Origin: a virus
IMG/VR virus record: IMGVR_UViG_3300031976_000023
Location: 1-49,293 of that record
Length of the DNA stretch: 49,293 nt
Direction: 5' to 3' (one strand)
This document shows positions 42,065-47,413 of the stretch, piece by piece; the stretch's first letter is position 1; the number at the start of each line of letters is the position of its first letter. Both the position numbers and the translations under genes were made by a program. A model generated the notes under the pieces. It saw only the letters and a program-made list of their open reading frames with translations. It was not told the DNA's origin and searched no databases.

Positions 42065-42517
42065 TTACATTAACTCAAAATGTGGACCGTCAATAAAGGG
42101 TCTACGTCCTTGGCTACGTCTAAGATCAATGTACTTCATCATTGCATCTTCTGCAGTTCCGGGGTATGTACGTATGTCACCCTCTGACCATGCTGCACCC
42201 CATTTAACGGATGTGCCTAGCTCTTCCGCTGCCGCTTTCATTGCGTCACACAGATCGTCATATACGTTTAGTTCCCATACACCTTTACCATCTACGTATG
42301 CCATAAGGTCTACTGCCTTACCAATAAGGTGATTGGATTTCATAGTCTGTGATTTACCTGCCGCTACAAGTTTCTTTTGTTCTTCTTCTGTACGCATACC
42401 ATAGATTACACCAAAGTCTACTTTAGTTAATTTAATTGCACGTTTTACAACTGCAACTAAATCACTGTCTACACCTTCTAGTTTATCAAGGCTTCGTGTA
42501 CTTAATTTAAAACTCAT
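42065..42517 (-). CDS. Endolysin, M15-type peptidoglycan peptidase
   Basis: This 150-aa protein has SNHLIGKAVD (H63, D70) and GPHFEL near the C terminus (H146), the zinc ligands of the M15 family (SxHxxGxAxD and HxH-like). IYGMRTEEEQKKLVAAGKSQ is the strand-loop region before the motif. This group includes the T5 endolysin and D-Ala-D-Ala or L-Ala-D-Glu peptidases. It cleaves the peptide stem or cross-link at the end of infection. There is no signal peptide, so it needs the holin. It is next to the membrane genes of the lysis cassette. Confidence 0.9.
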   Translation of the reverse strand: MSFKLSTRSLDKLEGVDSDLVAVVKRAIKLTKVDFGVIYGMRTEEEQKKLVAAGKSQTMKSNHLIGKAVDLMAYVDGKGVWELNVYDDLCDAMKAAAEELGTSVKWGAAWSEGDIRTYPGTAEDAMMKYIDLRRSQGRRPFIDGPHFELM

Positions 42518-42520
42518 CTA

Positions 42521-42817
42521 TTATCCTCTTCTTGAAGCTACAAGAAACTGCATTTTAAGTTCCAGTTCTTTTATTTTTATTTCTAATTGTCTTACTCTTT
42601 CCACACTGTCCATTACGGCAGGAGGTGGTACAAACTCATCTATCCAGTTATCGTTTTCTTCTACTTCTATCTGCATCATAGATATATCATTTTCTATAAA
42701 TGCAAGACGTTCCATAATACCAAAGTAAGCCCAAACAGATACAGCAGTAGCTGCTATTAAAGCTAATAAGTTTTTTAATGGTATAGTAAACTCAGAGCTT
42801 TCATTTATTTTCGCCAT
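42521..42817 (-). CDS. Membrane protein with coiled coil, spanin-like (98 aa)
   Basis: This 98-aa protein has a short N-terminal tail, a transmembrane helix (LLALIAATAVSVWAYFGIM, about 18-36), an acidic linker (NDNWIDEFVPPP) and a coiled coil (SVERVRQLEIKIKELELKMQFL). The layout and its position, between the holin-like gene and the endolysin, fit an inner-membrane spanin (Rz-like). The preceding small secreted peptide could be its partner, but it lacks a clear lipobox. The start ATG overlaps the previous gene. Confidence 0.7.
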   Translation of the reverse strand: MAKINESSEFTIPLKNLLALIAATAVSVWAYFGIMERLAFIENDISMMQIEVEENDNWIDEFVPPPAVMDSVERVRQLEIKIKELELKMQFLVASRRG

Positions 42818-42977
42818 TGTCTATTCCTATACATTGCACAGATATACCATTATGGATAATCATAACTTGTGCTTTTTCTTTTTGTAACTCACAGTTCTTT
42901 CTAGTATTATACACGCCTAGTTGAAAATAATCAAGTGGCATACCAGAAGTAAGTTGCAGCCAAACTAATACCCACAT
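42801..42977 (-). CDS. Small secreted Cys-containing protein (58 aa)
   Basis: This 58-codon frame starts at 42977 inside the holin-like gene's stop (TAATG) and ends 17 nt inside the next gene. It has a hydrophobic N terminus (MWVLVWLQLTSG), then C29 and C49, which could form a disulphide if exported. The whole gap between the two membrane genes is used by this frame with no internal stop, which supports it. It might be an outer spanin-like or periplasmic lysis accessory; there is no classic lipobox. Confidence 0.65.
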   Translation of the reverse strand: MWVLVWLQLTSGMPLDYFQLGVYNTRKNCELQKEKAQVMIIHNGISVQCIGIDNGENK

Positions 42978-43333
42978 TACTTTTTACCAAAGAACTTAGA
43001 TACTGACCTTATTCCTATGCTGGCACTTACAATTCCACCTAATGAGTACTGATACCATGCTGGCATAACCTCTAGTGCTAGGAACCCACGTTGTACAATC
43101 TCATTTCCCCAATCACCACAAAATGCTAAAATTAATGGAATAGAAAAAAGTAGAGTTATCCACTCATCTTTCCAGCTATTCTGTGTAGCCTTGATTGCCT
43201 CTATGTCCCAATCAATTTCACCAGTAGCTTGTTTAACTTTTATCTCTGCATTAGCTTTCTGTACCGCTACCTTACCATCTAGGTAAGTTGTAGCAAGTCC
43301 ACCTACTGCACCAAAGATTTGTCCTAGTATCAT
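42977..43333 (-). CDS. Holin-like membrane protein (118 aa)
   Basis: This 118-aa protein starts MILGQIFGAVGGLATTYLDG, has a charged middle (KVAVQKANAEIKVKQATGEIDWD) and two hydrophobic segments (ITLLFSIPLILAFCG, about 58-72; YSLGGIVSASIGIRSV, about 96-112), ending with KFFGKK. The N terminus may be a third, short hydrophobic segment. This arrangement, size and position before the endolysin fit a phage holin. It overlaps the upstream gene by ATGA. Confidence 0.75.
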   Translation of the reverse strand: MILGQIFGAVGGLATTYLDGKVAVQKANAEIKVKQATGEIDWDIEAIKATQNSWKDEWITLLFSIPLILAFCGDWGNEIVQRGFLALEVMPAWYQYSLGGIVSASIGIRSVSKFFGKK

Positions 43334-43650
43334 TTAAGTTGTGCCTTTTTTGCTAAGTTTGTTACACCCATGAATACAGATACCACACCAGCAACAGATA
43401 CGAAATAAATACTAGCCATGCTGCCGATGATTGAAGAAGCATTATCAAGCCCAAGCGCACTTGTAACAACCACAGCAAAAGGGTAGAGTAACATACCCCA
43501 AAGAGCGAACCAAGCCATTTTTCTAGTTTGATCTCTGTGGGCATCTTCATCTTCTATCTGTCTCCGCTTGTCATCTAAGAGTAATGCATCCCATTCAGGT
43601 TTTTCTATAGAACCATTGTTGTCTTTATCGGCTTCTTCAAAAGTAGTCAT
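43330..43650 (-). CDS. EF-hand membrane protein in lysis cassette (106 aa)
   Basis: The start is ATG at 43650 (overlapping the previous stop as TGATG); a GTG three bases before is an alternative. Near the N terminus DKDNNGSIEKPE matches a complete 12-residue EF-hand loop (D1, D3, N5, G6, S7, I8, E12), predicting calcium binding. Two transmembrane helices follow (WFALWGMLLYPFAVVVTSAL; SIIGSMASIYFVSVAGVVSVFMGV). Position beside the holin suggests a role in lysis or its timing. Such proteins are seen in marine phages, but the function is not known. Confidence 0.75.
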   Translation of the reverse strand: MTTFEEADKDNNGSIEKPEWDALLLDDKRRQIEDEDAHRDQTRKMAWFALWGMLLYPFAVVVTSALGLDNASSIIGSMASIYFVSVAGVVSVFMGVTNLAKKAQLK

Positions 43651-43907
43651 CACGTCTTCCTAAATTTTTTAGACGTAGCAGCGGCCCTCTTAGGCTGTTT
43701 TGAAAACTGTTTACCAGCAGCCGTATCTTTTCTTTTCTTTGCGCTAGACGCTGCATAAGTTTTTGCATCCATAGCTTTGATAGCCCTAGCAGGTAAATAC
43801 CTTTCGCCAGTAGCACCAGCACCTTGAGTCGAAGGTTTCCCACTCTTAGTTCTCCAATCTTGTTTTGTCCACTTACTGAGACTCTGTTGACTTTTACTTT
43901 TTGCCAT
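43650..43907 (-). CDS. DUF5872-like basic protein (85 aa)
   Basis: The start at 43907 (MAKSKSQQSLSKW) has AAAAGAAA upstream; a longer frame would overlap the previous gene further. KWTKQDWRTKSGKPSTQG and GATGERYLPARAIKAM, then KRKDTAAGKQFSKQP, match the DUF5872 pattern, found in phages and bacteria. It is very basic (pI high) and could bind DNA or RNA, or be packaged. Its end overlaps the next gene. The function is unknown. Confidence 0.75.
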   Translation of the reverse strand: MAKSKSQQSLSKWTKQDWRTKSGKPSTQGAGATGERYLPARAIKAMDAKTYAASSAKKRKDTAAGKQFSKQPKRAAATSKKFRKT

Positions 43908-44046
43908 TGTGTTTCTTTTGCACAGCAAAATTAGCAGTAAGACTTGCCCCTTTGTGAGGGACAAACTTACCTGTGTGTTTCATTACTTTCATACTACCAT
44001 CTTTTTGTTTCATCCAATGATAGCCTTTAGGTGCGTTTACCTTCAT
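43894..44046 (-). CDS. Small basic protein (50 aa)
   Basis: This 50-codon frame starts inside the previous stop (TAATG at 44044-44048) and overlaps the next gene by 14 nt. MKVNAPKGYHWMK opens, with KHTGKFVPHKGASL later. The pattern (NAPKG-H-WMK, then KHTGKFVPHKGA) is familiar from small basic proteins in marine phages. The function is unknown. The continuous overlaps support a real gene. Confidence 0.65.
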   Translation of the reverse strand: MKVNAPKGYHWMKQKDGSMKVMKHTGKFVPHKGASLTANFAVQKKHNGKK

Positions 44047-44228
44047 TATTTATACCCTCCACCTTTAGCTTTGTATTGTTTTGCAACCATTTGAGCTTTA
44101 CGTGCGCTCCACTGTCCGGGGCGTCCACCTTTGCCACTAGCCTTAACGGATGCCACAAGACGCTTACGCATAGTAGGCTTAGTATAATTACCAGCCGCAT
44201 TAACCGTAGAACCTTTTTTGGATTTCAA
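44046..44228 (-). CDS. DUF6321-like basic protein (60 aa)
   Basis: The 60-aa protein reads KGSTVNAAGNYTKPTMRKRL, then KGGRPGQWSARKAQMVAKQY and a KGGGYK tail. This highly conserved small basic protein is widespread in marine phages and has been grouped as DUF6321. It is probably a nucleic-acid-binding or virion protein. It overlaps the DUF1127 gene by 29 nt in another frame and the following gene by TAATG. Confidence 0.75.
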   Translation of the reverse strand: MKSKKGSTVNAAGNYTKPTMRKRLVASVKASGKGGRPGQWSARKAQMVAKQYKAKGGGYK

Positions 44229-44340
44229 AACGTGATACTCCTATGTCCTGTAGTTCTCTGTCTGTCATATTTTGCAACAACCAGTAGTCTACTCTGCGCT
44301 GTTGATTTTCTTGTAGTCTTTTAATAAATCTTTTAAACAT
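44200..44340 (-). CDS. DUF1127 family small protein (46 aa)
   Basis: This 46-codon frame has TAAAAGGAGTTATACC as leader. The sequence MFKRFIKRLQENQQRR, then DYWLLQNMTDRELQDIGVSRFEI, matches DUF1127 (L-x-x-M-(S/T)DREL-x-DIG-(L/V)-SR-x-x-I). In alphaproteobacteria DUF1127 proteins bind RNA and regulate small RNA stability or metabolism (CcaF1 of Rhodobacter is an example). Its presence in a phage suggests a captured host gene that acts on host RNA or regulation. Its start sits at the foot of a hairpin. Confidence 0.8.
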   Translation of the reverse strand: MFKRFIKRLQENQQRRVDYWLLQNMTDRELQDIGVSRFEIQKRFYG

Positions 44341-44378
44341 GGTATAACTCCTTTTATATTACCAAGGACAGTTATACC
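44341..44378 (-). promoter_or_regulatory. Inverted repeat over the DUF1127 ribosome-binding site
   Basis: GGTATAACT (44341-44349) and AGTTATACC (44370-44378) form a perfect 9-bp inverted repeat with a 20-nt loop. In the mRNA the AAGGAG of the DUF1127 gene is partly in the loop and partly in the stem, and the stem ends directly at the ATG. It may limit translation. Confidence 0.5.
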
Positions 44379-44426
44379 ATGCTTTATGTTAAAGTACTAC
44401 ATACAAGATTGCAATCCCGTTATGCA

Positions 44427-44594
44427 TTATTTTTTCTTAGCGGCTGTTTTCTTTTTAGCCATGCCACCGTACATCATCTTTGCTGCAGGTTTCTTTTTCT
44501 TAGGCATACCACCCTTCATCATTTTGCCAACACCGTCAGCGGCAAATGCAGGGACTTTCTTACCGTTCTTTTTAACCATAGGCATCTTAGCCAT
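44427..44594 (-). CDS. Small Lys/Met-rich Gly-Gly-motif protein (55 aa)
   Basis: This 55-codon frame has AAAGGAGTACAC as leader. It opens MAKMPMVKKNGKKVPAFAAD, then has MMKGGMPKKKK and MMYGGMAKKK before a lysine tail. The MM-x-GGM motifs also appear in the 195-aa protein at 45498-46085. It is strongly basic, which fits a DNA-compacting or virion-packaged peptide. Similar short Lys/GGM proteins occur in marine phages without known function. Confidence 0.65.
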   Translation of the reverse strand: MAKMPMVKKNGKKVPAFAADGVGKMMKGGMPKKKKPAAKMMYGGMAKKKTAAKKK

Positions 44595-44611
44595 TGTGTA
44601 CTCCTTTTTGT

Positions 44612-44980
44612 TTATGTACGATTAGGGTCATAGTACTCTTCTAAAGATACGAGTACTTCCATTGTATTTGCAGTTTCTCCGTATACTACAATCTTATCTC
44701 CTGAGTGTAAGTTAAAGTAACCCCCATTAACTAAGTTAGTTACAGAGTTTCCTGCCAAACTAAGGGCATTAACTATGTAGTGATATGCAGTATCTCCTGC
44801 ATGATAAAACTGCACGTATACTTTTTTAGTAGCATTATTATTATTACTTATATGCAAGTACCTTGTAATGGCACTAAAGTTAGCAGGGCATGTATATACA
44901 ACTGTAGCATCTGCAGAGGCAGACGTAGAGGCAATAGTATATCCTTTTGTATGAAACTTAGACTTACTTAGATCGGGCAT
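44612..44980 (-). CDS. Beta-rich structural protein, paralogue of 25695-26048 (122 aa)
   Basis: This 122-aa protein has a beta-sandwich-like strand order (ATVVYTCPANFSAITRYLHISN, KKVYVQFYHAG, YFNLHSGDKIVVYG, MEVLVSLEEYYD). The same order is seen in the 117-aa protein in the fibre cassette, so the two are probably paralogues placed about 19 kb apart. Such proteins often form head or tail decoration. It has a good ribosome-binding site (AAGGAACTAAG). Confidence 0.65.
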   Translation of the reverse strand: MPDLSKSKFHTKGYTIASTSASADATVVYTCPANFSAITRYLHISNNNNATKKVYVQFYHAGDTAYHYIVNALSLAGNSVTNLVNGGYFNLHSGDKIVVYGETANTMEVLVSLEEYYDPNRT

Positions 44981-44989
44981 CTTAGTTCC

Positions 44990-45358
44990 TTAAAATTTAA
45001 TCTTTGCACCCATTGTAATATCACCAAACGTAAAGTCTTTGTCTGATGATACTTCTGTGTATAGATTTACATTTACTTTAGGTACTGCATATCCAAACGT
45101 AAGATCTACACCAGTAAAGATATTATCTTCGTCTAACTTCAATAGATCAATCTTTGTTTCTGCAAGTAGGCTTACACCCATTACGTTTACACCTGCATAG
45201 GGAGTCAGATCCCATGCCCATGTTTCTACGCCTGTTGTGTAATTACTGTCTGACTGTGCGCCAACGGATACTGTCTGACCCATTACATAAAAGTCTGCAG
45301 CCGTAGATGCAGTAGTTACAAGACCTGCAAGGCCAAGTGCAATAGCTAATGTTTTCAT
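44990..45358 (-). CDS. Secreted outer-membrane-like beta protein (122 aa)
   Basis: This 122-aa protein has a signal peptide (MKTLAIALGLAGLVTTASTA, with AxA-type cleavage after residue 20). The mature part has alternating strands (FYVMGQTVSVGAQ, WAWDLTPYAGVNVMGVSLLAETKIDLL, VDLTFGYAVPKVNVNLYTEV) and ends in GAKIKF, an aromatic C-terminal residue as in outer membrane beta-barrels. It is too short for a normal 8-strand barrel, so it could form a half-barrel or oligomer. A phage-made outer membrane protein could block reinfection or change the surface. Confidence 0.7.
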   Translation of the reverse strand: MKTLAIALGLAGLVTTASTAADFYVMGQTVSVGAQSDSNYTTGVETWAWDLTPYAGVNVMGVSLLAETKIDLLKLDEDNIFTGVDLTFGYAVPKVNVNLYTEVSSDKDFTFGDITMGAKIKF

Positions 45359-45372
45359 TGTATGTTATTTCC

Positions 45373-45498
45373 TTATGTTGTTTTTTTTGCAGCAGCGGCT
45401 TGCTGTCTACGCATTTGTGCTTTAGTTTTTTTATATGCTGTACGGAATTGTGATTCAGTCATATTTTTAAGATCACTTTTAATTGATGTACGTTTCAT
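45373..45498 (-). CDS. Small basic helical protein (41 aa)
   Basis: This 41-codon frame starts inside the stop of the 195-aa gene (TAATG at 45496-45500). It is basic and helical (KSDLKNMTESQFRTAYKKTK, then RRQQAAAAKK). There is a good ribosome-binding context for the next gene after it. The family is unknown. The overlapped start and lack of other frames in the gap support it. Confidence 0.55.
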   Translation of the reverse strand: MKRTSIKSDLKNMTESQFRTAYKKTKAQMRRQQAAAAKKTT

Positions 45499-46085
45499 TA
45501 CTTCTTACCATTTTTCATAAACATACCACCCATACGATAGTCTGTATTTCCTGTACGTGGTTTAGATGTAGTCATTCCACCGTACATCATATCTTTTGGT
45601 CTTGTCTTAGGGCGTGTGACCTTTTCTTCTTTTCTAGTTACAGGACGTTTGGATGTTTCTGGTGCAGAAGACTCTTTATCTTCTAACATAGCCTTTGCTA
45701 AAGCGGCATTAATAATTTCTTTATCTGCCCTTGCTTTTGCTCTTGCTTCTTCTGTCTTAGCTTTTTTTTCAGCCACCTTAGCCCTTGCTAATTTTTCTTT
45801 TAATTTATTTTGTTTATCTTTAAGTGCCATTGCAACGGCAGTACCACCCCCAACTGCACCTATAGTTGTAGCCTGTCGTGCTAGTTGACGAGCATTTTGC
45901 ATACCCCTAACACCGGGTTTAGTTTGTTTTACACCCTCCCTTACAGGAGTAGTTAAATCTTTAACGTGTTTCTTTGCTTCCGTTACAGCTTTTTTGCCAT
46001 ACTTTTTGACTGCTGCAGTAACACCTTTTTTTACAATAAATCGAGCTACGGCTGCAACTGCTACTGGAATTAGTGGTAATGCCAT
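45498..46085 (-). CDS. Ala/Lys-rich helical protein with GGM motifs (195 aa)
   Basis: This 195-aa protein opens with a hydrophobic segment (LPLIPVAVAAVARFIV), then a very basic helix (KKYGKKAVTEAKKHVKDL) and a Gly-rich stretch (GAVGGGTAVAMAL). A long Ala/Lys/Glu coiled coil follows (LKEKLARAKVAEKKAKTEEARAK...). The tail has MMYGGM and YRMGGMFMKNGKK, the motif shared with the 55-aa protein. It may be a small internal or DNA-associated virion protein. The ribosome-binding site is AAAGGA. Confidence 0.65.
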   Translation of the reverse strand: MALPLIPVAVAAVARFIVKKGVTAAVKKYGKKAVTEAKKHVKDLTTPVREGVKQTKPGVRGMQNARQLARQATTIGAVGGGTAVAMALKDKQNKLKEKLARAKVAEKKAKTEEARAKARADKEIINAALAKAMLEDKESSAPETSKRPVTRKEEKVTRPKTRPKDMMYGGMTTSKPRTGNTDYRMGGMFMKNGKK

Positions 46086-46097
46086 TGGTTTATCCTT

Positions 46098-46385
46098 TTA
46101 CCATTTAACTTTATCTGCCCAATAAGCTGCACTTAACTTACCACGCTTAATATTCTTACGATGACGAGCTTTAAAACTTGCACGTTTCTTTTTCATTTTA
46201 TCTGATTCACCTGCTTTAGGTTTACCTGCAGTACTTGCACCTTGTTCACCAAAGCGTATCATTTTTATTGTACTGCCCTCTTTGGCAAGAACTACGTGAG
46301 ACTTTGTAGGATGCTTGGGAGTACGTTTGGGTTTGTTATATCCACTAAACGTTTCTCCACGGTACGTAATACTCAATCTGTCCAC
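46098..46385 (-). CDS. Conserved basic phage protein (95 aa)
   Basis: This basic protein (95 aa from GTG at 46385; a TTG at 46376 has better ribosome-binding-site spacing) has FSGYNKPKRTPKHPTKSHVVLAKEG, TIKMIRFGEQGA and KKKRASFKARHRKNIKRGKLS before AAYWADKVKW. This ending is a widely conserved hallmark of a small protein in many marine and other phages, annotated as hypothetical. The many lysines suggest nucleic acid binding. It overlaps the upstream gene. Confidence 0.75.
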   Translation of the reverse strand: MDRLSITYRGETFSGYNKPKRTPKHPTKSHVVLAKEGSTIKMIRFGEQGASTAGKPKAGESDKMKKKRASFKARHRKNIKRGKLSAAYWADKVKW

Positions 46386-46576
46386 CCTTCTTTACGCATA
46401 GCCCACTCTACATGCTTTAAAGTAAATGATTTACCGTAGTGGGCATCCACTGCAGCCTTTACATAGAAGACATCACTATGGGGAATATGTAAGTTCTTTA
46501 GATTATTGTCTATTAAATGCTTATAGAACTCTTCAAGAACATTGTCTGTGTATAGTTTTACTGATTTCTTTGCCAT
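46373..46576 (-). CDS. Hypothetical protein, first gene of late operon (67 aa)
   Basis: The ATG at 46576 is preferred over a TTG at 46582. The protein reads AKKSVKLYTDNVLEEFYKHL and HSDVFYVKAAVDAHYGKSFTLKHVEWAMRKEGWTD, alpha-helical with a winged-helix-like C-terminal half. No strong ribosome-binding site is seen. As the first gene leftwards from the control region it could be regulatory or structural. The family is unknown. Confidence 0.6.
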   Translation of the reverse strand: MAKKSVKLYTDNVLEEFYKHLIDNNLKNLHIPHSDVFYVKAAVDAHYGKSFTLKHVEWAMRKEGWTD

Positions 46577-46643
46577 TGTCAATACTTATTTGTACAAATT
46601 CTTGCCTAACGGCAATATTTACCTACGGATTACTCCATATACA

Positions 46644-46752
46644 TGTATCACTGTACGTGTTTTACTTATATGTTAAGGATATTTAAGTATAATTATAGAT
46701 AAGTATTAATATATGTTAGTGTATCACTGTACATGTAACACTTATATGGTTA
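46644..46752 (+). repeat. Imperfect ~32-nt direct repeat (TGTATCACTGTAC...ACTTATATG)
   Basis: Copy 1 at 46644-46675 and copy 2 at 46720-46752 share TGTATCACTGTAC, then TGT and ACTTATATG at equal spacing, with a few mismatches. A third partial copy (TCACTGTAC) lies at 46861-46869. The repeats sit downstream of the candidate leftward promoter. Confidence 0.65.
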
Positions 46753-46773
46753 TTGCTATATACTATATACATA

Positions 46774-46801
46774 GTTTTACACACATAATACCCTATGTCA
46801 A
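46774..46801 (-). promoter_or_regulatory. Candidate leftward promoter for the late operon
   Basis: Reading leftwards: TTGACA (46801-46796), 16 nt, TAAAAC (46779-46774). The -35 is perfect and the -10 matches four of six positions. Transcription would start near 46767, about 190 nt before the first late gene. The late genes to the left need a promoter somewhere here. Confidence 0.4.
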
Positions 46802-46873
46802 GTGTTAATTTCAATTGTTACACTAAATGTTACTATACTGTAACATAAAGTTACCAGTATTCACTGTACACAT

Positions 46874-46903
46874 TTGCCAAACCGTTTGTGATCACGTTAT
46901 ATA
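46874..46903 (+). promoter_or_regulatory. Candidate rightward promoter overlapped by operator
   Basis: TTGCCA (46874-46879), 18 nt, TATATA (46898-46903). One TGTGATCACGTT lies between the two boxes, and the second covers the expected start site. The match is moderate. Confidence 0.35.
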
Positions 46904-46920
46904 CCCTGTGTGATCACGTT
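46887..46920 (+). promoter_or_regulatory. Pair of TGTGATCACGTT operator-like sites 22 bp apart
   Basis: Two identical 12-mers at 46887-46898 and 46909-46920 have a start-to-start distance of 22 bp (two helical turns), each with a TGATCA palindrome at its centre. The arrangement fits cooperative binding of a dimeric regulator on one face of the DNA. Confidence 0.55.
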
Positions 46921-47001
46921 TATGCATATATGTAAAGTGGTTAACAGTCTGTTTTTACTGATCTGTGTGCTTCTGTGTATATATATACGTAGAGGGGTGG
47001 G

Positions 47002-47125
47002 GTGGCCCTCGCCACTATTATTATTGCGCCCGTGGGCGTGATGGATCGACGATTTTTGCGTTGGTGGATTTCTTTTGTGTAGGCATATCCACCCGTTTGC
47101 AGTCTTAGCCCTATTTTTATAGGGC
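47002..47125. other. Cluster of four perfect stem-loops
   Basis: Stems: GTGGC/GCCAC (47002-47006 with 47011-47015), CGCCC/GGGCG (47027-47031 with 47034-47038), GGTGGAT/ATCCACC (47063-47069 with 47087-47093), and GCCCTAT/ATAGGGC (47108-47114 with 47119-47125). None is followed by a T-run. They could be a structured RNA or origin element. The strand is unknown. Confidence 0.55.
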
Positions 47126-47276
47126 ATATGAGAAAGGGAAACTGTTATCTAATCAGTTGCCAGCAGTATGTACTATATAATGGCCCGTTTTTTTGTCGGT
47201 GTAGGCTATACCCAGTGCTGATGCACAAAATACCCTATCCCTTACAATTCATTGCACGTTATACACTGGCCTTTTT

Positions 47277-47300
47277 AAAACCGTCCAATATTGGACAGAA
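47277..47300 (+). repeat. Palindromic early-region element, copy 1
   Basis: The core is CCGTCCAATATTGGACAG flanked by AAAA on the left and AA on the right. It lies 113 nt before the 213-aa early gene. It has the same orientation as the other three copies. Confidence 0.8.
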
Positions 47301-47413
47301 TTAATTTTGTTCTATTTTCATTATTTGCTTGTGTATCTCGAAAAAGTGTTTAAAAGAAAACATGCGATAGCTTTGTTCTCGCATAACCCAACGATCTAGG
47401 AAGGATCAAAACA

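Larger units (their letters stand above)
46577..47413. promoter_or_regulatory. Divergent non-coding control region, possible origin
   Basis: About 840 nt separate the leftward late genes from the rightward early genes, with no convincing gene. The left ~380 nt are very AT-rich with iterated motifs: TCACTGTAC three times (46648, 46724, 46861), and TGTTAC-6nt-GTAACA (46828-46845). Two TGTGATCACGTT sites follow. The middle, 47000-47125, is more GC-rich and full of perfect stem-loops. The right part holds palindromic element copy 1. Such a gap in a packed phage genome suggests promoters, operators and possibly a replication origin. Confidence 0.6.

Noticed and set aside
47108-47125. GCCCTAT/ATAGGGC hairpin as a terminator
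   Set aside because: No T-run follows on either strand.
46897-47127. 76-aa leftward frame in the control region
   Set aside because: Composition is unnatural, there is no ribosome-binding site, and it runs through the hairpin cluster and operators; probably a chance frame.
47176-47181. TATAAT as a rightward promoter -10
   Set aside because: No acceptable -35 at 16-18 nt upstream (TCAGTT); TTGCCA is only 13 nt away.
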